DNA of 64,000 bases. Source: Mycolicibacterium austroafricanum (lineage in GTDB: Bacteria > Actinomycetota > Actinomycetes > Mycobacteriales > Mycobacteriaceae). The stretch is from the NCBI RefSeq assembly GCF_000612725.1, contig NZ_HG964450.1:1237537-1301536 (forward strand). Direction: 5' to 3'. Each line of letters starts with the position of its first letter. The first letter of the stretch is position 1. A program made the position numbers and the translations under genes. The notes below the pieces were generated by a model that did not search any database, was not told where the DNA came from, and saw only the letters and a list, made by a program, of their open reading frames with translations. Shown here piece by piece: positions 7,565-14,854 of this stretch.

Positions 7565-7951
7565 GTGATTCATTCCAAGGTCCGGGTTGCGCTGGCCGCG
7601 GTGGCCGGTGCCGCAGTACTGCCCTTCGCCGTCGGGTGCTCGTCCGGTTCGGCAGCTGCCGAGCAGCCGTCGGGTAACCACGACGCGTTCGTGCAGTGCA
7701 TGACCGAGCACGGGGTGTCCGCACCGCCCGGTGGAGGCCACTCCGGGCCACCCCCGGAGGGTGCCCCCGGGCCGCCGCCCGAGGGTGCAGGCGGGCCGCC
7801 TGGTTCCCCGGCCGACGGTGCAGGCGGACCGCACGGGTCCCCGGCCGACGGCTCTCCGCCACCTGCTCCGCCCGGCGTCGATCAGCAGACGTGGGACGCC
7901 GCGACGCAGGCCTGTGGGTCGCTGATGCCGGGGCCGCCGCCGTCGCGCTGA
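7565..7951 (+). CDS. proline/glycine-rich lipoprotein
   Basis: 128 residues from a GTG preceded by GGAGA. The first 25 residues are a lipoprotein signal: charged start, hydrophobic AALAAVAGAAVLPF, and lipobox FAVGC with the lipidated Cys at 25. The mature part contains HDAFVQCMTEHGVSAP and later QQTWDAATQACGSLMP, which may form a disulfide. Between them lies a low-complexity stretch of GPPPEGA and GGPPGSPADGA repeats. It is expected on the outer face of the plasma membrane; function unknown. Confidence 0.7.
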   Translation: MIHSKVRVALAAVAGAAVLPFAVGCSSGSAAAEQPSGNHDAFVQCMTEHGVSAPPGGGHSGPPPEGAPGPPPEGAGGPPGSPADGAGGPHGSPADGSPPPAPPGVDQQTWDAATQACGSLMPGPPPSR

Positions 7952-7991
7952 CCTGCTCGTGGACCGGGCCGGTAACGCCTACGCTGGCGAG

Positions 7992-8957
7992 ATGAGCAAC
8001 ACCGACCCCGCGCCGACTGAAGTCGATTGCGTCGCTTCACCGTTCGCGGGTGTCCTGCACCCACGCGAGGTTCCGCTCGGCGGCCCGCGGGCGATCCGGG
8101 TGCGGCGCACCCTCCCGCAGCGGGAACGCTCGCTGATCGGCGCGTGGTGCTTCGCCGACCACTACGGCCCACACGACGTGCGCGGGGGCACGGGTATGGA
8201 CGTGCCCCCGCACCCGCACACCGGGCTGCAGACGGTGAGCTGGCTGTTCAGCGGCGAGGTCGAACACCGCGACAGCGCCGGCGTGCACGCGATGGTGCGG
8301 CCCGGCGAGCTGAACCTGATGACCGCAGGCGCAGGCATCTGCCATTCCGAGGTGTCCACGGGGGCCACGGAGATCCTGCACGGCGCCCAGCTGTGGGTGG
8401 CGCTGCCGGAGTCCGACCGCGACACCGACCGCGATTTCGCCCACTACGCGCCGACTCCTCGGCAGGTCGGCGCGGTCACGACGCGGGTGTTCCTCGGGGA
8501 ACTCGAAGGCCAACGTTCCCCGGTGCACACGTTCACGCCACTGCTCGGTGCGCAACTCGACCTGGATCCGGGAGCCGAGGTCAGCCTGGACGTCGACGAC
8601 CGCTTCGAACACGGGGTGCTCGTCGACCGGGGTGATGTCGAGGCCTGCGGGTCCGCGCTGGCGGTCGCCGACCTGGCCTTCCAAGGCACCGGCCACCACC
8701 GGTTGCACCTGCTCAACCGCGGGGACATCCCGGCCCGGGTGCTACTGCTCGGTGGCACACCGTTCACCGAAGACCTGGTGATGTGGTGGAACTTCGTGGG
8801 GCGCAGCCACGAGGACATCGCGCGTTTCCGTGAGCAGTGGCAGAACCACGACGCCCGCTTCGGGGCGGTCGAGGGTTACCGCGGCGCCGTGACACGGCTC
8901 CCCGCACCGCCGCTGCCGAACGCCACCCTGCGTCCCCGGCGCCATCCCGGGGTATAG
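7992..8957 (+). CDS. pirin family protein
   Basis: 321 residues, two cupin domains. The N-terminal cupin has the metal ligands in PPHPHTGLQTVSWLFSGEVEHRDSAG (two His), followed by GAGICHSEV (His and Glu), the pirin pattern. The C-terminal half carries TPLLGAQLDLDPGAEVSLDV and NFVGRSHEDIARFREQW. Bacterial pirins are iron-binding proteins, some with quercetinase-like dioxygenase activity; the physiological role here cannot be read. ATG 7992 follows GGCGAG; an in-frame start at 7959 adds unrelated residues. It lies 8 bp before the GNAT gene and may be co-transcribed with it. Confidence 0.87.
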   Translation: MSNTDPAPTEVDCVASPFAGVLHPREVPLGGPRAIRVRRTLPQRERSLIGAWCFADHYGPHDVRGGTGMDVPPHPHTGLQTVSWLFSGEVEHRDSAGVHAMVRPGELNLMTAGAGICHSEVSTGATEILHGAQLWVALPESDRDTDRDFAHYAPTPRQVGAVTTRVFLGELEGQRSPVHTFTPLLGAQLDLDPGAEVSLDVDDRFEHGVLVDRGDVEACGSALAVADLAFQGTGHHRLHLLNRGDIPARVLLLGGTPFTEDLVMWWNFVGRSHEDIARFREQWQNHDARFGAVEGYRGAVTRLPAPPLPNATLRPRRHPGV

Positions 8958-8965
8958 AGGACGAC

Positions 8966-9307
8966 ATGACGACCGACAAGACAGGCGCCCCCACCGACGT
9001 CGCCCAGGAGTCTGACCGCTTCAGCATCTCCGTCGACGGCAAGAAAGCCGGCTTCACCGAGTACGTCGACTTCGGGGACCACAGGAACCAGCGCATCTTC
9101 CCGCACACCGAGATCGACGACGCCTTCGGCGGTCGGGGCCTCGCGACGATTCTCGTGGGCGAGGCGCTGGAAGCGACCCGGACTGCGGGGCTGCGGATCG
9201 TGCCGGTGTGCGAGATGGTCGCGGGCTTCATCGACAAGCATCCGGAGTTCAAGGACGTCGTCGATCCGGTCACTGCCGACGTCGAGCAGCTGGTGTCCAA
9301 CCGCTGA
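8966..9307 (+). CDS. small GNAT-family N-acetyltransferase
   Basis: 113 residues of the short YjdJ-type GNAT class. The core motif GGRGLATILVGEALEATRTAGLRIVPVCEMVAGFIDKHPEF contains the acetyl-CoA pyrophosphate-binding RGLA segment and the second-strand PVC segment typical of these proteins. Substrate unknown. ATG 8966 follows AGAGGAC. It starts 8 bp after the pirin gene and ends 18 bp before the thioesterase gene, so the three may form an operon. Confidence 0.82.
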   Translation: MTTDKTGAPTDVAQESDRFSISVDGKKAGFTEYVDFGDHRNQRIFPHTEIDDAFGGRGLATILVGEALEATRTAGLRIVPVCEMVAGFIDKHPEFKDVVDPVTADVEQLVSNR

Positions 9308-9325
9308 GGCTATCCTCTGTGCCCG

Positions 9326-10132
9326 ATGACAACACGGGCCTACTTCCTCCCCGATCGGGATGGTTTCGTGCCGACGGCGCTGGCACGGGGTCCGTGGGGA
9401 GGCACCATCAGCGGCAATTACGTCGGAGGCCTGCTCGGCCACGTCATCGACCGCGACACCGGTGACCCGGAGCTACAGCCGGCGCGGCTGACCGTCGACC
9501 TCATGCGGCCGGTGGCGATGGCGCCGGTGCAGGTGCAGACCTCGGTGGTTCGCTCCGGCCGGCGGCTCAAGCTGGTGGAAGCCTCGATGACGCAGTCCGG
9601 CACCGTCGTCGCCCGAGCCTCGGCGCTGATGCTGCGGCGCGGCGAGCAGCCGCCGGGTCCGCGGTGGTCGACGCCGGTGAGGATGCCGCCGGTTCCGCCG
9701 CTGCCCGACCCGCCGCCCAAGCGGGCCGTCCTGATGGTGTGGTCCTACGGCAACAACGGTGACACCCCGGCTCCCGGCCTGGACGCGTGGCGGTACGACG
9801 GACCCAAGCGGATCTGGACTTGCGACCTGGGGCCGCTGGTCGCAGGCACCGAGCAGTCCGCGTTCACCCGGGCGGCGGTGGTCGGCGAGATGGCGAGCTC
9901 GCTGACGCATTTCGGCGTGGACGGCCTGCCGTTCATCAACGCCGACTACACGCTGACGCTGAGCCGGCTACCGGAGACCCCGTATCTCGGCCTGGCCGCG
10001 TTGACGCACTTCAGCCACGCCGGGGTGGCGACGGGGACCGCGGTCGTCGTCGACGAACTCGGCCCGATCGGGACGGCGACGGCCACCGCGGTGGCCAACC
10101 CGGGTTTCGACCCGGCGCATCCCATCGGCTAG
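9326..10132 (+). CDS. acyl-CoA thioesterase-like double-hotdog protein
   Basis: 268 residues with two hotdog halves. The first has YVGGLLGHVIDR and the strand motif PARLTVDLMRPVAMAPVQVQTSVVRSGRRLKLVEASMTQSG, typical of TesB/4HBT-3 family proteins. The second has MASSLTHFGVDGLPFINADYTLTLSRLP and LAALTHFSHAGVATGTAVVVDELGPIGTATATAVAN. Such proteins hydrolyse acyl-CoA thioesters; no substrate can be assigned. The 3' end overlaps the convergent PPOX gene by 4 bp. Confidence 0.8.
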   Translation: MTTRAYFLPDRDGFVPTALARGPWGGTISGNYVGGLLGHVIDRDTGDPELQPARLTVDLMRPVAMAPVQVQTSVVRSGRRLKLVEASMTQSGTVVARASALMLRRGEQPPGPRWSTPVRMPPVPPLPDPPPKRAVLMVWSYGNNGDTPAPGLDAWRYDGPKRIWTCDLGPLVAGTEQSAFTRAAVVGEMASSLTHFGVDGLPFINADYTLTLSRLPETPYLGLAALTHFSHAGVATGTAVVVDELGPIGTATATAVANPGFDPAHPIG

Positions 10133-10626
10133 AGGTACTGCGCGGTGCTGCCCGAGATCGGCATGCCCTGCATGCCGAGCTTGCGGTGATCCCAGCTGCG
10201 GGTCCGCGACGGCACCACGCGCACGCAGATGCGGTTGTTCATCATCTGGTCTACGAACGGTCGCATCTCGTCGGTGTAGGGCCCGGTGTAGCGCTCCCAG
10301 ACGCTGATGCCGACGCGCAGGCTGGTCTCCGGATCGTCGTAGATCTCTGCCTGCCCGTCGATCGACACCCCGCGAAGCGTGTCGTAGGACAGCCCGTCCT
10401 CGATCATCACGGTGATCGTCGGATCCCGACGAAGGTTGACGGCCTTCTGCGACTTGGCTTTCGTCTCGAACCAGATCTCTCCGTCGAGCACGGCGTACCA
10501 CATCGCGACCAGGTGCGGCCGCCCGTTCGGCAGCACGGTGGCCATGGTGGCCGTGCGGCTGCGTTCGATGAACTCGGCGATCTCGCCGTCACTCATCACG
10601 ATCTTCGCGCGTTCGTTCTTGCCCAC
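10129..10626 (-). CDS. PPOX-class flavin/F420-dependent oxidoreductase
   Basis: 165 residues with the split-barrel flavin-binding fold. ERSRTATMATVLPNGRPHLVAMWYAVLDGEIWFETKAKSQKAVNLRRDPTIT is the characteristic N-terminal barrel, with the cofactor-phosphate-binding KSQKAVNLRRDP segment near residue 60. Mycobacteria have many such enzymes using F420, FMN or heme products. The sequence alone does not show which cofactor is used. No operon partner; it converges with the thioesterase gene. Confidence 0.83.
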   Translation of the reverse strand: MGKNERAKIVMSDGEIAEFIERSRTATMATVLPNGRPHLVAMWYAVLDGEIWFETKAKSQKAVNLRRDPTITVMIEDGLSYDTLRGVSIDGQAEIYDDPETSLRVGISVWERYTGPYTDEMRPFVDQMMNNRICVRVVPSRTRSWDHRKLGMQGMPISGSTAQYL

Positions 10627-10721
10627 GCGTCGATACTCGCAGGTCGCCTCCCGGGCCGTGACCCCGCCCGACGCTAACCCGGCATGTTTCGAACAGATTT
10701 GCGACGGGCACCCCGGACGTC

Positions 10722-10934
10722 ATGAGCGACAACACCACACAGGCGCCCCGGGAGAACGCCGAGAAGGACACCTCGCAGTGGGTGACGGGCGACGAACCGA
10801 TGACCGGCGCGCAGCGCAGCTACCTGCACACACTCGCACAGGAAGCGGGCGCCGACGTTCCCGATGACGCGACGAAGGCACAGGCCTCCGACCTGATCGA
10901 CGAACTGCAGCATCTTACCGGCCGCGGCGAATAG
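10722..10934 (+). CDS. DUF3072 small protein
   Basis: 70 residues. The C-terminal two-thirds, DEPMTGAQRSYLHTLAQEAGADVPDDATKAQASDLIDELQHLTGR, is the conserved DUF3072 motif, a short helical SAP-like segment also seen appended to other actinobacterial proteins. Function unknown; a nucleic-acid-binding role is only a guess from the helix pattern. The gene stands alone between two leftward genes. Confidence 0.75.
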   Translation: MSDNTTQAPRENAEKDTSQWVTGDEPMTGAQRSYLHTLAQEAGADVPDDATKAQASDLIDELQHLTGRGE

Positions 10935-10949
10935 GGCTGTACTGCAGCG

Positions 10950-11555
10950 CTATTCGCGCAACCAGTAACCGGGCACGGGACGGCCCGACACCGCGAGCAG
11001 CAGGTCGACGGTGCTCCCGCGCACCGCGTCGCCGCGGCCGGCCTCGTAGTCGCTGTCCGTTGCGATCAGCCGCAGACCTTCGGCACGCTCGCGCCCGCCG
11101 CCCATCGCGACGGCGGTGCCGACCTGATAGTCCAGTGCCGCCGCGGCGGCGTGGGCGTCGTAGCAGGCCTTGATTCCCAGCGGGCGCCGGATGTCCTCGC
11201 CGTGGACGATCGCTTCCACCAGCCGGGTTCGGCGCGGAGCGATCGGTGTCCGGGTCAGCGGCACCACGGCGCGCAGCGCGTCCAGCGTGTCGCGGGGATC
11301 GTCGCTGCGCTCCCGGGCGATGCCGAGCGCGTTGTCGGCGTCGAAGTCGAACCTGGCCGCCATCATCCGTCTCGCGAAGCCGACCCTGGTCGTCTTGGCG
11401 CTGTCGACGAGGTGGGCCAGCACATCGTGGACATCCCAGCCGGGGCACAGCGACGGCGTCGCCCAGGCGTCGTGCGGTAGCCCCGCGAGGTCATCGGCGA
11501 GGCGGGCCCGTTCGGCGTGGACGAAACGCCACACGGCGGCTTTGTCGAACCTCAT
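10950..11555 (-). CDS. maleylpyruvate isomerase-family mycothiol-dependent enzyme
   Basis: 201 residues. The N-terminal DinB-like four-helix domain carries ARLADDLAGLPHDAWATPSLCPGWDVHDVLAHLVDSAKTTRVGF near residues 16-60, the family signature with a metal-ligand His in LAHL, then VEAIVHGEDIRRPLG with a second His. These proteins use mycothiol, the actinobacterial thiol, for isomerisation or conjugation and detoxification. Substrate unknown. Ends 15 bp from the convergent DUF3072 gene. Confidence 0.8.
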   Translation of the reverse strand: MRFDKAAVWRFVHAERARLADDLAGLPHDAWATPSLCPGWDVHDVLAHLVDSAKTTRVGFARRMMAARFDFDADNALGIARERSDDPRDTLDALRAVVPLTRTPIAPRRTRLVEAIVHGEDIRRPLGIKACYDAHAAAAALDYQVGTAVAMGGGRERAEGLRLIATDSDYEAGRGDAVRGSTVDLLLAVSGRPVPGYWLRE

Positions 11556-11592
11556 GCCCGTTGTGACCTTGGGCGGGTGCCAATCTCATCGC

Positions 11593-12291
11593 TCAGCGGT
11601 CGTCGAGGGTGGCCTCGAACGCCACCCGGTCACCTCGGTAGAGCGCGCGCACCACCTCGATCGGCACCCCGTCGACGTCGACGGATCGCCGGTTGAGCAG
11701 CAACATCGGCATCGCGGTCGTCGACTCCAGCAGCTCGGCCTCGCGCGGCGACGGTAGCACCGTCTCGATCCGCTCGGTCGCCGAGCCGAACTTCACACCG
11801 CGCGCCCGGATCGCCGAGTACAACGAGGTCGTCGGATCGAAGTGCTGTTCGAGATCGCCGAATCGGTGCCGCGGAAGGTAGGTGCTCTCCAAGCCGATCC
11901 GCACGTCGTCGGCGAGTAGCACCCGCTCCAGGTGCATCACTCGCGCCGAGGGTGAAACATCCAGTGCGGCCGCGATTTCCGCGTCGACGGTGATGTTCTC
12001 CCACGTCACCAGGAGTCGGCCGGGCGTGCGTCCCATACGTTGGGCACCCTCGGTGTAGGACCTCAGCGAAAGCGGCTGGACGAGTTTGGGCCGTGACACC
12101 ACGGTGCCCCGCCCGCGCCGTTCGATTCTGCCCTCGACCAGCAGTTCGTGCAGCGCCTGGCGCACGGTCTCGCGGGCCACCCCGAACCGCGCCGCCAGTT
12201 CACGTTCGGGGGGAAACGGGTCCCCCTCCTGTAGTCCGTCGAGGATGCCGTCGAGCCCCGTACGCACCAGATACGGCTTGGGGACGTTCAT
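11593..12291 (-). CDS. GntR/HutC-family regulator, PhnF-like
   Basis: 232 residues. The N-terminal winged HTH (PFPPERELAARFGVARETVRQALHELLVEGRIERRGRGTVVS, about residues 25-68) is the GntR signature, followed by a UTRA ligand-binding domain of the HutC/FarR subfamily (VMHLERVLLADDVRIGLESTYLP through LLLNRRSVDVDGVPIEVVRALYRGDRVAFEA). Its ATG overlaps the stop of the upstream HD gene by 4 bp. The operator at 12831-12850, which controls that HD gene and the divergent FAD gene, contains TGGTATAGACCA on the minus strand, the motif I recall for PhnF of M. smegmatis. It is therefore most likely an autoregulated repressor of phosphonate catabolism. Confidence 0.83.
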   Translation of the reverse strand: MNVPKPYLVRTGLDGILDGLQEGDPFPPERELAARFGVARETVRQALHELLVEGRIERRGRGTVVSRPKLVQPLSLRSYTEGAQRMGRTPGRLLVTWENITVDAEIAAALDVSPSARVMHLERVLLADDVRIGLESTYLPRHRFGDLEQHFDPTTSLYSAIRARGVKFGSATERIETVLPSPREAELLESTTAMPMLLLNRRSVDVDGVPIEVVRALYRGDRVAFEATLDDR

Positions 12292-12815
12292 CTCGCGAGT
12301 TTCTGCGCCAGATCCAGCACCAGGTCGGCAGACGCCCCGACCGCATCCGGATCCTTGGCGGCGTCGTCGTAGCGGCGCAGCCGCAGCGCGTCGGCGCACC
12401 ACGGGTGCTCGGCGAACTCGGGGTCGACGTGCGCGCCACCCTGTGCCGCAAGCGAGGCCACCGATGTCGGGCTCAGCGCGGCGGTGTAGGCGGGGTCGAC
12501 GGCGGCCAGGTGCCGCTTGGCAGAGACATGTGCCCCGGCCAGCCAGCCAACCCTCGGCCCGAACCGCGGGGTGATCCAGTCGCGGGCCAGGCCGCAGTGA
12601 TCGTGCACGTGGGGCCCACCGAGCAAGGGGCTGTGGCCGATGTCGTGCAGCGCGGCTGCCAGCACCAGCTCATCGTCCGCGCCGTCCTCGATTGCGCACG
12701 CCGCGGCCTGCATGGCGTGGTCCCACTCGTCGACCATCTCTTCATCCCACACTCCGCGAAGGGATTCCAGCACGGCAGCGGTCTCGGCACGGATCTCTCG
12801 GGCTCGCAGTGACAT
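12288..12815 (-). CDS. PhnZ-like HD-domain oxygenase (phosphonate-operon HDIG protein)
   Basis: About 175 residues from ATG 12815. It has the metal-ligand set of HD-family mixed-valent diiron oxygenases: an early His in DEWDHAMQAA, the HD pair in LAAALHDIGHSPLLGG, histidines in HVHDHCG, His in GAHVSAKRHL and Asp in RRYDDAAKDPDA. This pattern, including SAKR and RRYDDAAK, matches PhnZ, which cleaves the C-P bond of 1-hydroxy-2-aminoethylphosphonate to glycine and phosphate. An upstream in-frame start at 12833 would place the operator inside the gene, so 12815 is preferred. No PhnY hydroxylase is present in the window, so the true substrate is open. Confidence 0.8.
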   Translation of the reverse strand: MSLRAREIRAETAAVLESLRGVWDEEMVDEWDHAMQAAACAIEDGADDELVLAAALHDIGHSPLLGGPHVHDHCGLARDWITPRFGPRVGWLAGAHVSAKRHLAAVDPAYTAALSPTSVASLAAQGGAHVDPEFAEHPWCADALRLRRYDDAAKDPDAVGASADLVLDLAQKLAR

Positions 12816-12830
12816 GCCACCACGATACCG

Positions 12831-12850
12831 CAATTGGTCTATACCAATTG
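12831..12850. promoter_or_regulatory. PhnF-type GntR operator
   Basis: CAATTGGTCTATACCAATTG is an inverted repeat with perfect 8-bp arms around CTAT. It lies 16 bp upstream of the leftward HD gene start and 73 bp upstream of the rightward FAD gene. The core on the minus strand reads TGGTATAGACCA. It is placed to repress both transcripts at once. Confidence 0.8.
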
Positions 12851-12923
12851 TTTACCGGCTGTTCCCGCGGCCCACATCGTCCGCTTGCGGCAAGGACGTC
12901 CGCGTGCAGTTACGTCGGCGGCC

Positions 12924-14039
12924 ATGCAGGTCACCATCATCGGCGCGGGCATCCTCGGGACTGCCCACGCCTGGCACGCGGTGCGGCGCGGTCACCACGT
13001 CATCCATCTCGAACGCGAGGTCGAGGCCCGCGGCGCCACCGTGCGCAACTTCGGGCTGGTCTGGGTGTCGGGACGCGCGTCCGGTGAGCTCGAGGCCAGC
13101 CTGCGGTCCCGCGCGTTGTGGGAGGAGATCGGCGCCGAGGTTCCCGCAATCGGGTTCCGCCCCTGCGGATCTCTGACTCTGCTGCGCACGCCTGCCGAGG
13201 TCGCCGTCGCCGAGGAGGTGTGCGGCAGGGCCGACGCCGCCTCCCGCGGATTCCGGTTGCTCGAGCCTGTCGAGGCGCGCGAGATCAATCCGGTGTTGCG
13301 GGGGAAGTTCCTCGCTGCGCTGCACTGTGACCGCGACGGGGCCGTCGAGTCCAGGCAGGCGCTGCCGGCGATCCGCGCGGTGCTCGACGCGACCGGCCGC
13401 TACACCTTCGTCCCGGGCACCGAAGCACGCGCGGTGGACGGCACCCGCGTCCACGACGACCGCGGCAACACCTACGACGCCGACGTGGTGATCGTCTGCG
13501 CCGGCGCCGCCCACGGCGGGCTGGTGCGGGACCTCGCCGGGGACATGCCGGTGCGCCGGGTCCGGCTGCAGATGATGCAGACCGCGCCGCTGGACGAACA
13601 GCTCACCACCGCGATCGCAGACGGCGACAGCCTCCGCTACTACCCCGGCTTCGCCGGGGGTGCACTGGATACGTTGCAGCGCAGCGAGAGCCAGGATCCC
13701 GTCGCCGACGAACACCACATGCAGCTGCTGTGCGTCCAGCGGCTGCACGGTGGCCTGACGATCGGCGACACCCATGAGTACACCGAGCCCTTCGACTTCG
13801 ACGTGACCGAGGCGCCCTACAGCTACCTGACCGGTGTCGTCGAGGAGCTGCTGGGCCGCTCGCTGCCTCCCATCCGTCGACGCTGGGCTGGCGTGTACAG
13901 CCAGTGCGTCGATCCCGAACGGCTGGCCTACCGCGAGCAGGTCAGTCCCGGGGTGTGGGTGGTGACGGGCCCCGGCGGGCGCGGCATGACGCTCGGCCCG
14001 GTGATCGGCGAACAGACGACCAACGAGATCGGATTGTGA
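12924..14039 (+). CDS. FAD-dependent amine oxidoreductase of the phosphonate-associated clade
   Basis: 371 residues, DAO superfamily. The N-terminal FAD-binding motif is VTIIGAGILGTAHAWHAVRRGHHVIHLERE with GxGxxG at about residues 7-12; the C-terminal GPGGRGMTLGPVIGEQ binds the flavin again. The segment GATVRNFGLVWVSGR is typical of the TIGR03364 clade, which is consistently found beside phosphonatase-like hydrolases and is proposed to oxidatively deaminate aminophosphonates (or N-methylated ones) to an aldehyde. ATG 12924 is favoured; the longer frame starts inside the operator region. It ends 2 bp before the phosphonatase-like gene, so the pair is one operon. Confidence 0.85.
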   Translation: MQVTIIGAGILGTAHAWHAVRRGHHVIHLEREVEARGATVRNFGLVWVSGRASGELEASLRSRALWEEIGAEVPAIGFRPCGSLTLLRTPAEVAVAEEVCGRADAASRGFRLLEPVEAREINPVLRGKFLAALHCDRDGAVESRQALPAIRAVLDATGRYTFVPGTEARAVDGTRVHDDRGNTYDADVVIVCAGAAHGGLVRDLAGDMPVRRVRLQMMQTAPLDEQLTTAIADGDSLRYYPGFAGGALDTLQRSESQDPVADEHHMQLLCVQRLHGGLTIGDTHEYTEPFDFDVTEAPYSYLTGVVEELLGRSLPPIRRRWAGVYSQCVDPERLAYREQVSPGVWVVTGPGGRGMTLGPVIGEQTTNEIGL

Positions 14040-14041
14040 CG

Positions 14042-14725
14042 ATGCAACACAACGACATTCAACTGGCGGTCATCGACATGGCCGGAACTACCGTCGCCGA
14101 CGACGGGCTCGTCGTCGAAGCCTTCGAGGTCGCGGCGGAAGCCGGCGGCCTGCCCGCCGCCGGGCCCGACCGCGACGACGCCCGCCAGTACGTGCTCGAC
14201 ACCATGGGCCAGTCGAAGATCACGGTGTTCCGTGCGCTGTTCGGTGACGAGGCCACCGCGCAGCGGGCCAACGCCTCCTTCGAGGACGCCTATGCCGCGT
14301 TGATCGCCGCGGGTCGCGCCGAACCGATTCCCGGTGCTGCGGAGTCACTCTCACGCCTGCGCGATGCCGGTATCAAGGTGGCGCTGACCACCGGCTTCTC
14401 CCCCGACACCCAGGGCAAGCTGATCTCCGCGCTGGGCTGGCATGACATCGCCGACGTCGTCCTCGCCCCCGGTGACGGTGTGCGTGGCAGGCCCTACCCG
14501 GATCTGATCCTCACCGCGTTGCTGCGCACCGGCGCCGATCGGGTGCAGGCGGTCGCCGCCCTCGGCGACACCGCCAACGACGTGGAAAGTGCGCTGCGCG
14601 CCGGATGCGCCATCGCCGCAGGCACTCTCACCGGCGCCCACGACGAACGGCAACTCGTCGCCGCCGGCGCCACCCACGTCGTCGCCTCCGTCACCGACTT
14701 CGCCGACCTCCTCCTGCGAGGCTGA
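14042..14725 (+). CDS. phosphonatase-like HAD hydrolase
   Basis: 227 residues. Motif I is VIDMAGTT with nucleophile D12 and the phosphonatase-specific DxAGT form instead of DxDxT. The cap-domain lysine K59 (in MGQSKITVFRALF) corresponds to the Schiff-base lysine of phosphonoacetaldehyde hydrolase, and the usual HAD lysine region reads GRPYPDLI, again as in phosphonatases. ALGDTANDVESAL carries the Mg-binding acidic pair. It should hydrolyse a 2-oxoalkylphosphonate, splitting the C-P bond to release phosphate, using the aldehyde made by the FAD enzyme immediately upstream. Confidence 0.86.
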   Translation: MQHNDIQLAVIDMAGTTVADDGLVVEAFEVAAEAGGLPAAGPDRDDARQYVLDTMGQSKITVFRALFGDEATAQRANASFEDAYAALIAAGRAEPIPGAAESLSRLRDAGIKVALTTGFSPDTQGKLISALGWHDIADVVLAPGDGVRGRPYPDLILTALLRTGADRVQAVAALGDTANDVESALRAGCAIAAGTLTGAHDERQLVAAGATHVVASVTDFADLLLRG

Positions 14726-14764
14726 CCGGCGACACCGCGCACCACGCTCGCGGCAAGCGCCTGG

Positions 14765-14829
14765 TTGCCGAGATCGCGTCGTGTGCGGTCGTGGGGCGAA
14801 TTCTCCCGCGTGGAATGCGTTTTCGGCGG
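14765..14829. terminator. imperfect inverted repeat in convergent gap
   Basis: Between the phosphonatase-like gene and the convergent GjpA-like gene, TTGCCGAGATCGC (14765-14777) faces CGTGGAATGCGTTTTCGGCG (near 14810-14829). The pairing is imperfect. It resembles the better-formed repeat at 17531-17594 and is placed as a bidirectional terminator. Confidence 0.4.
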
Positions 14830-14854
14830 TGGGCGCGCCCCGCAGCGCCGAACG

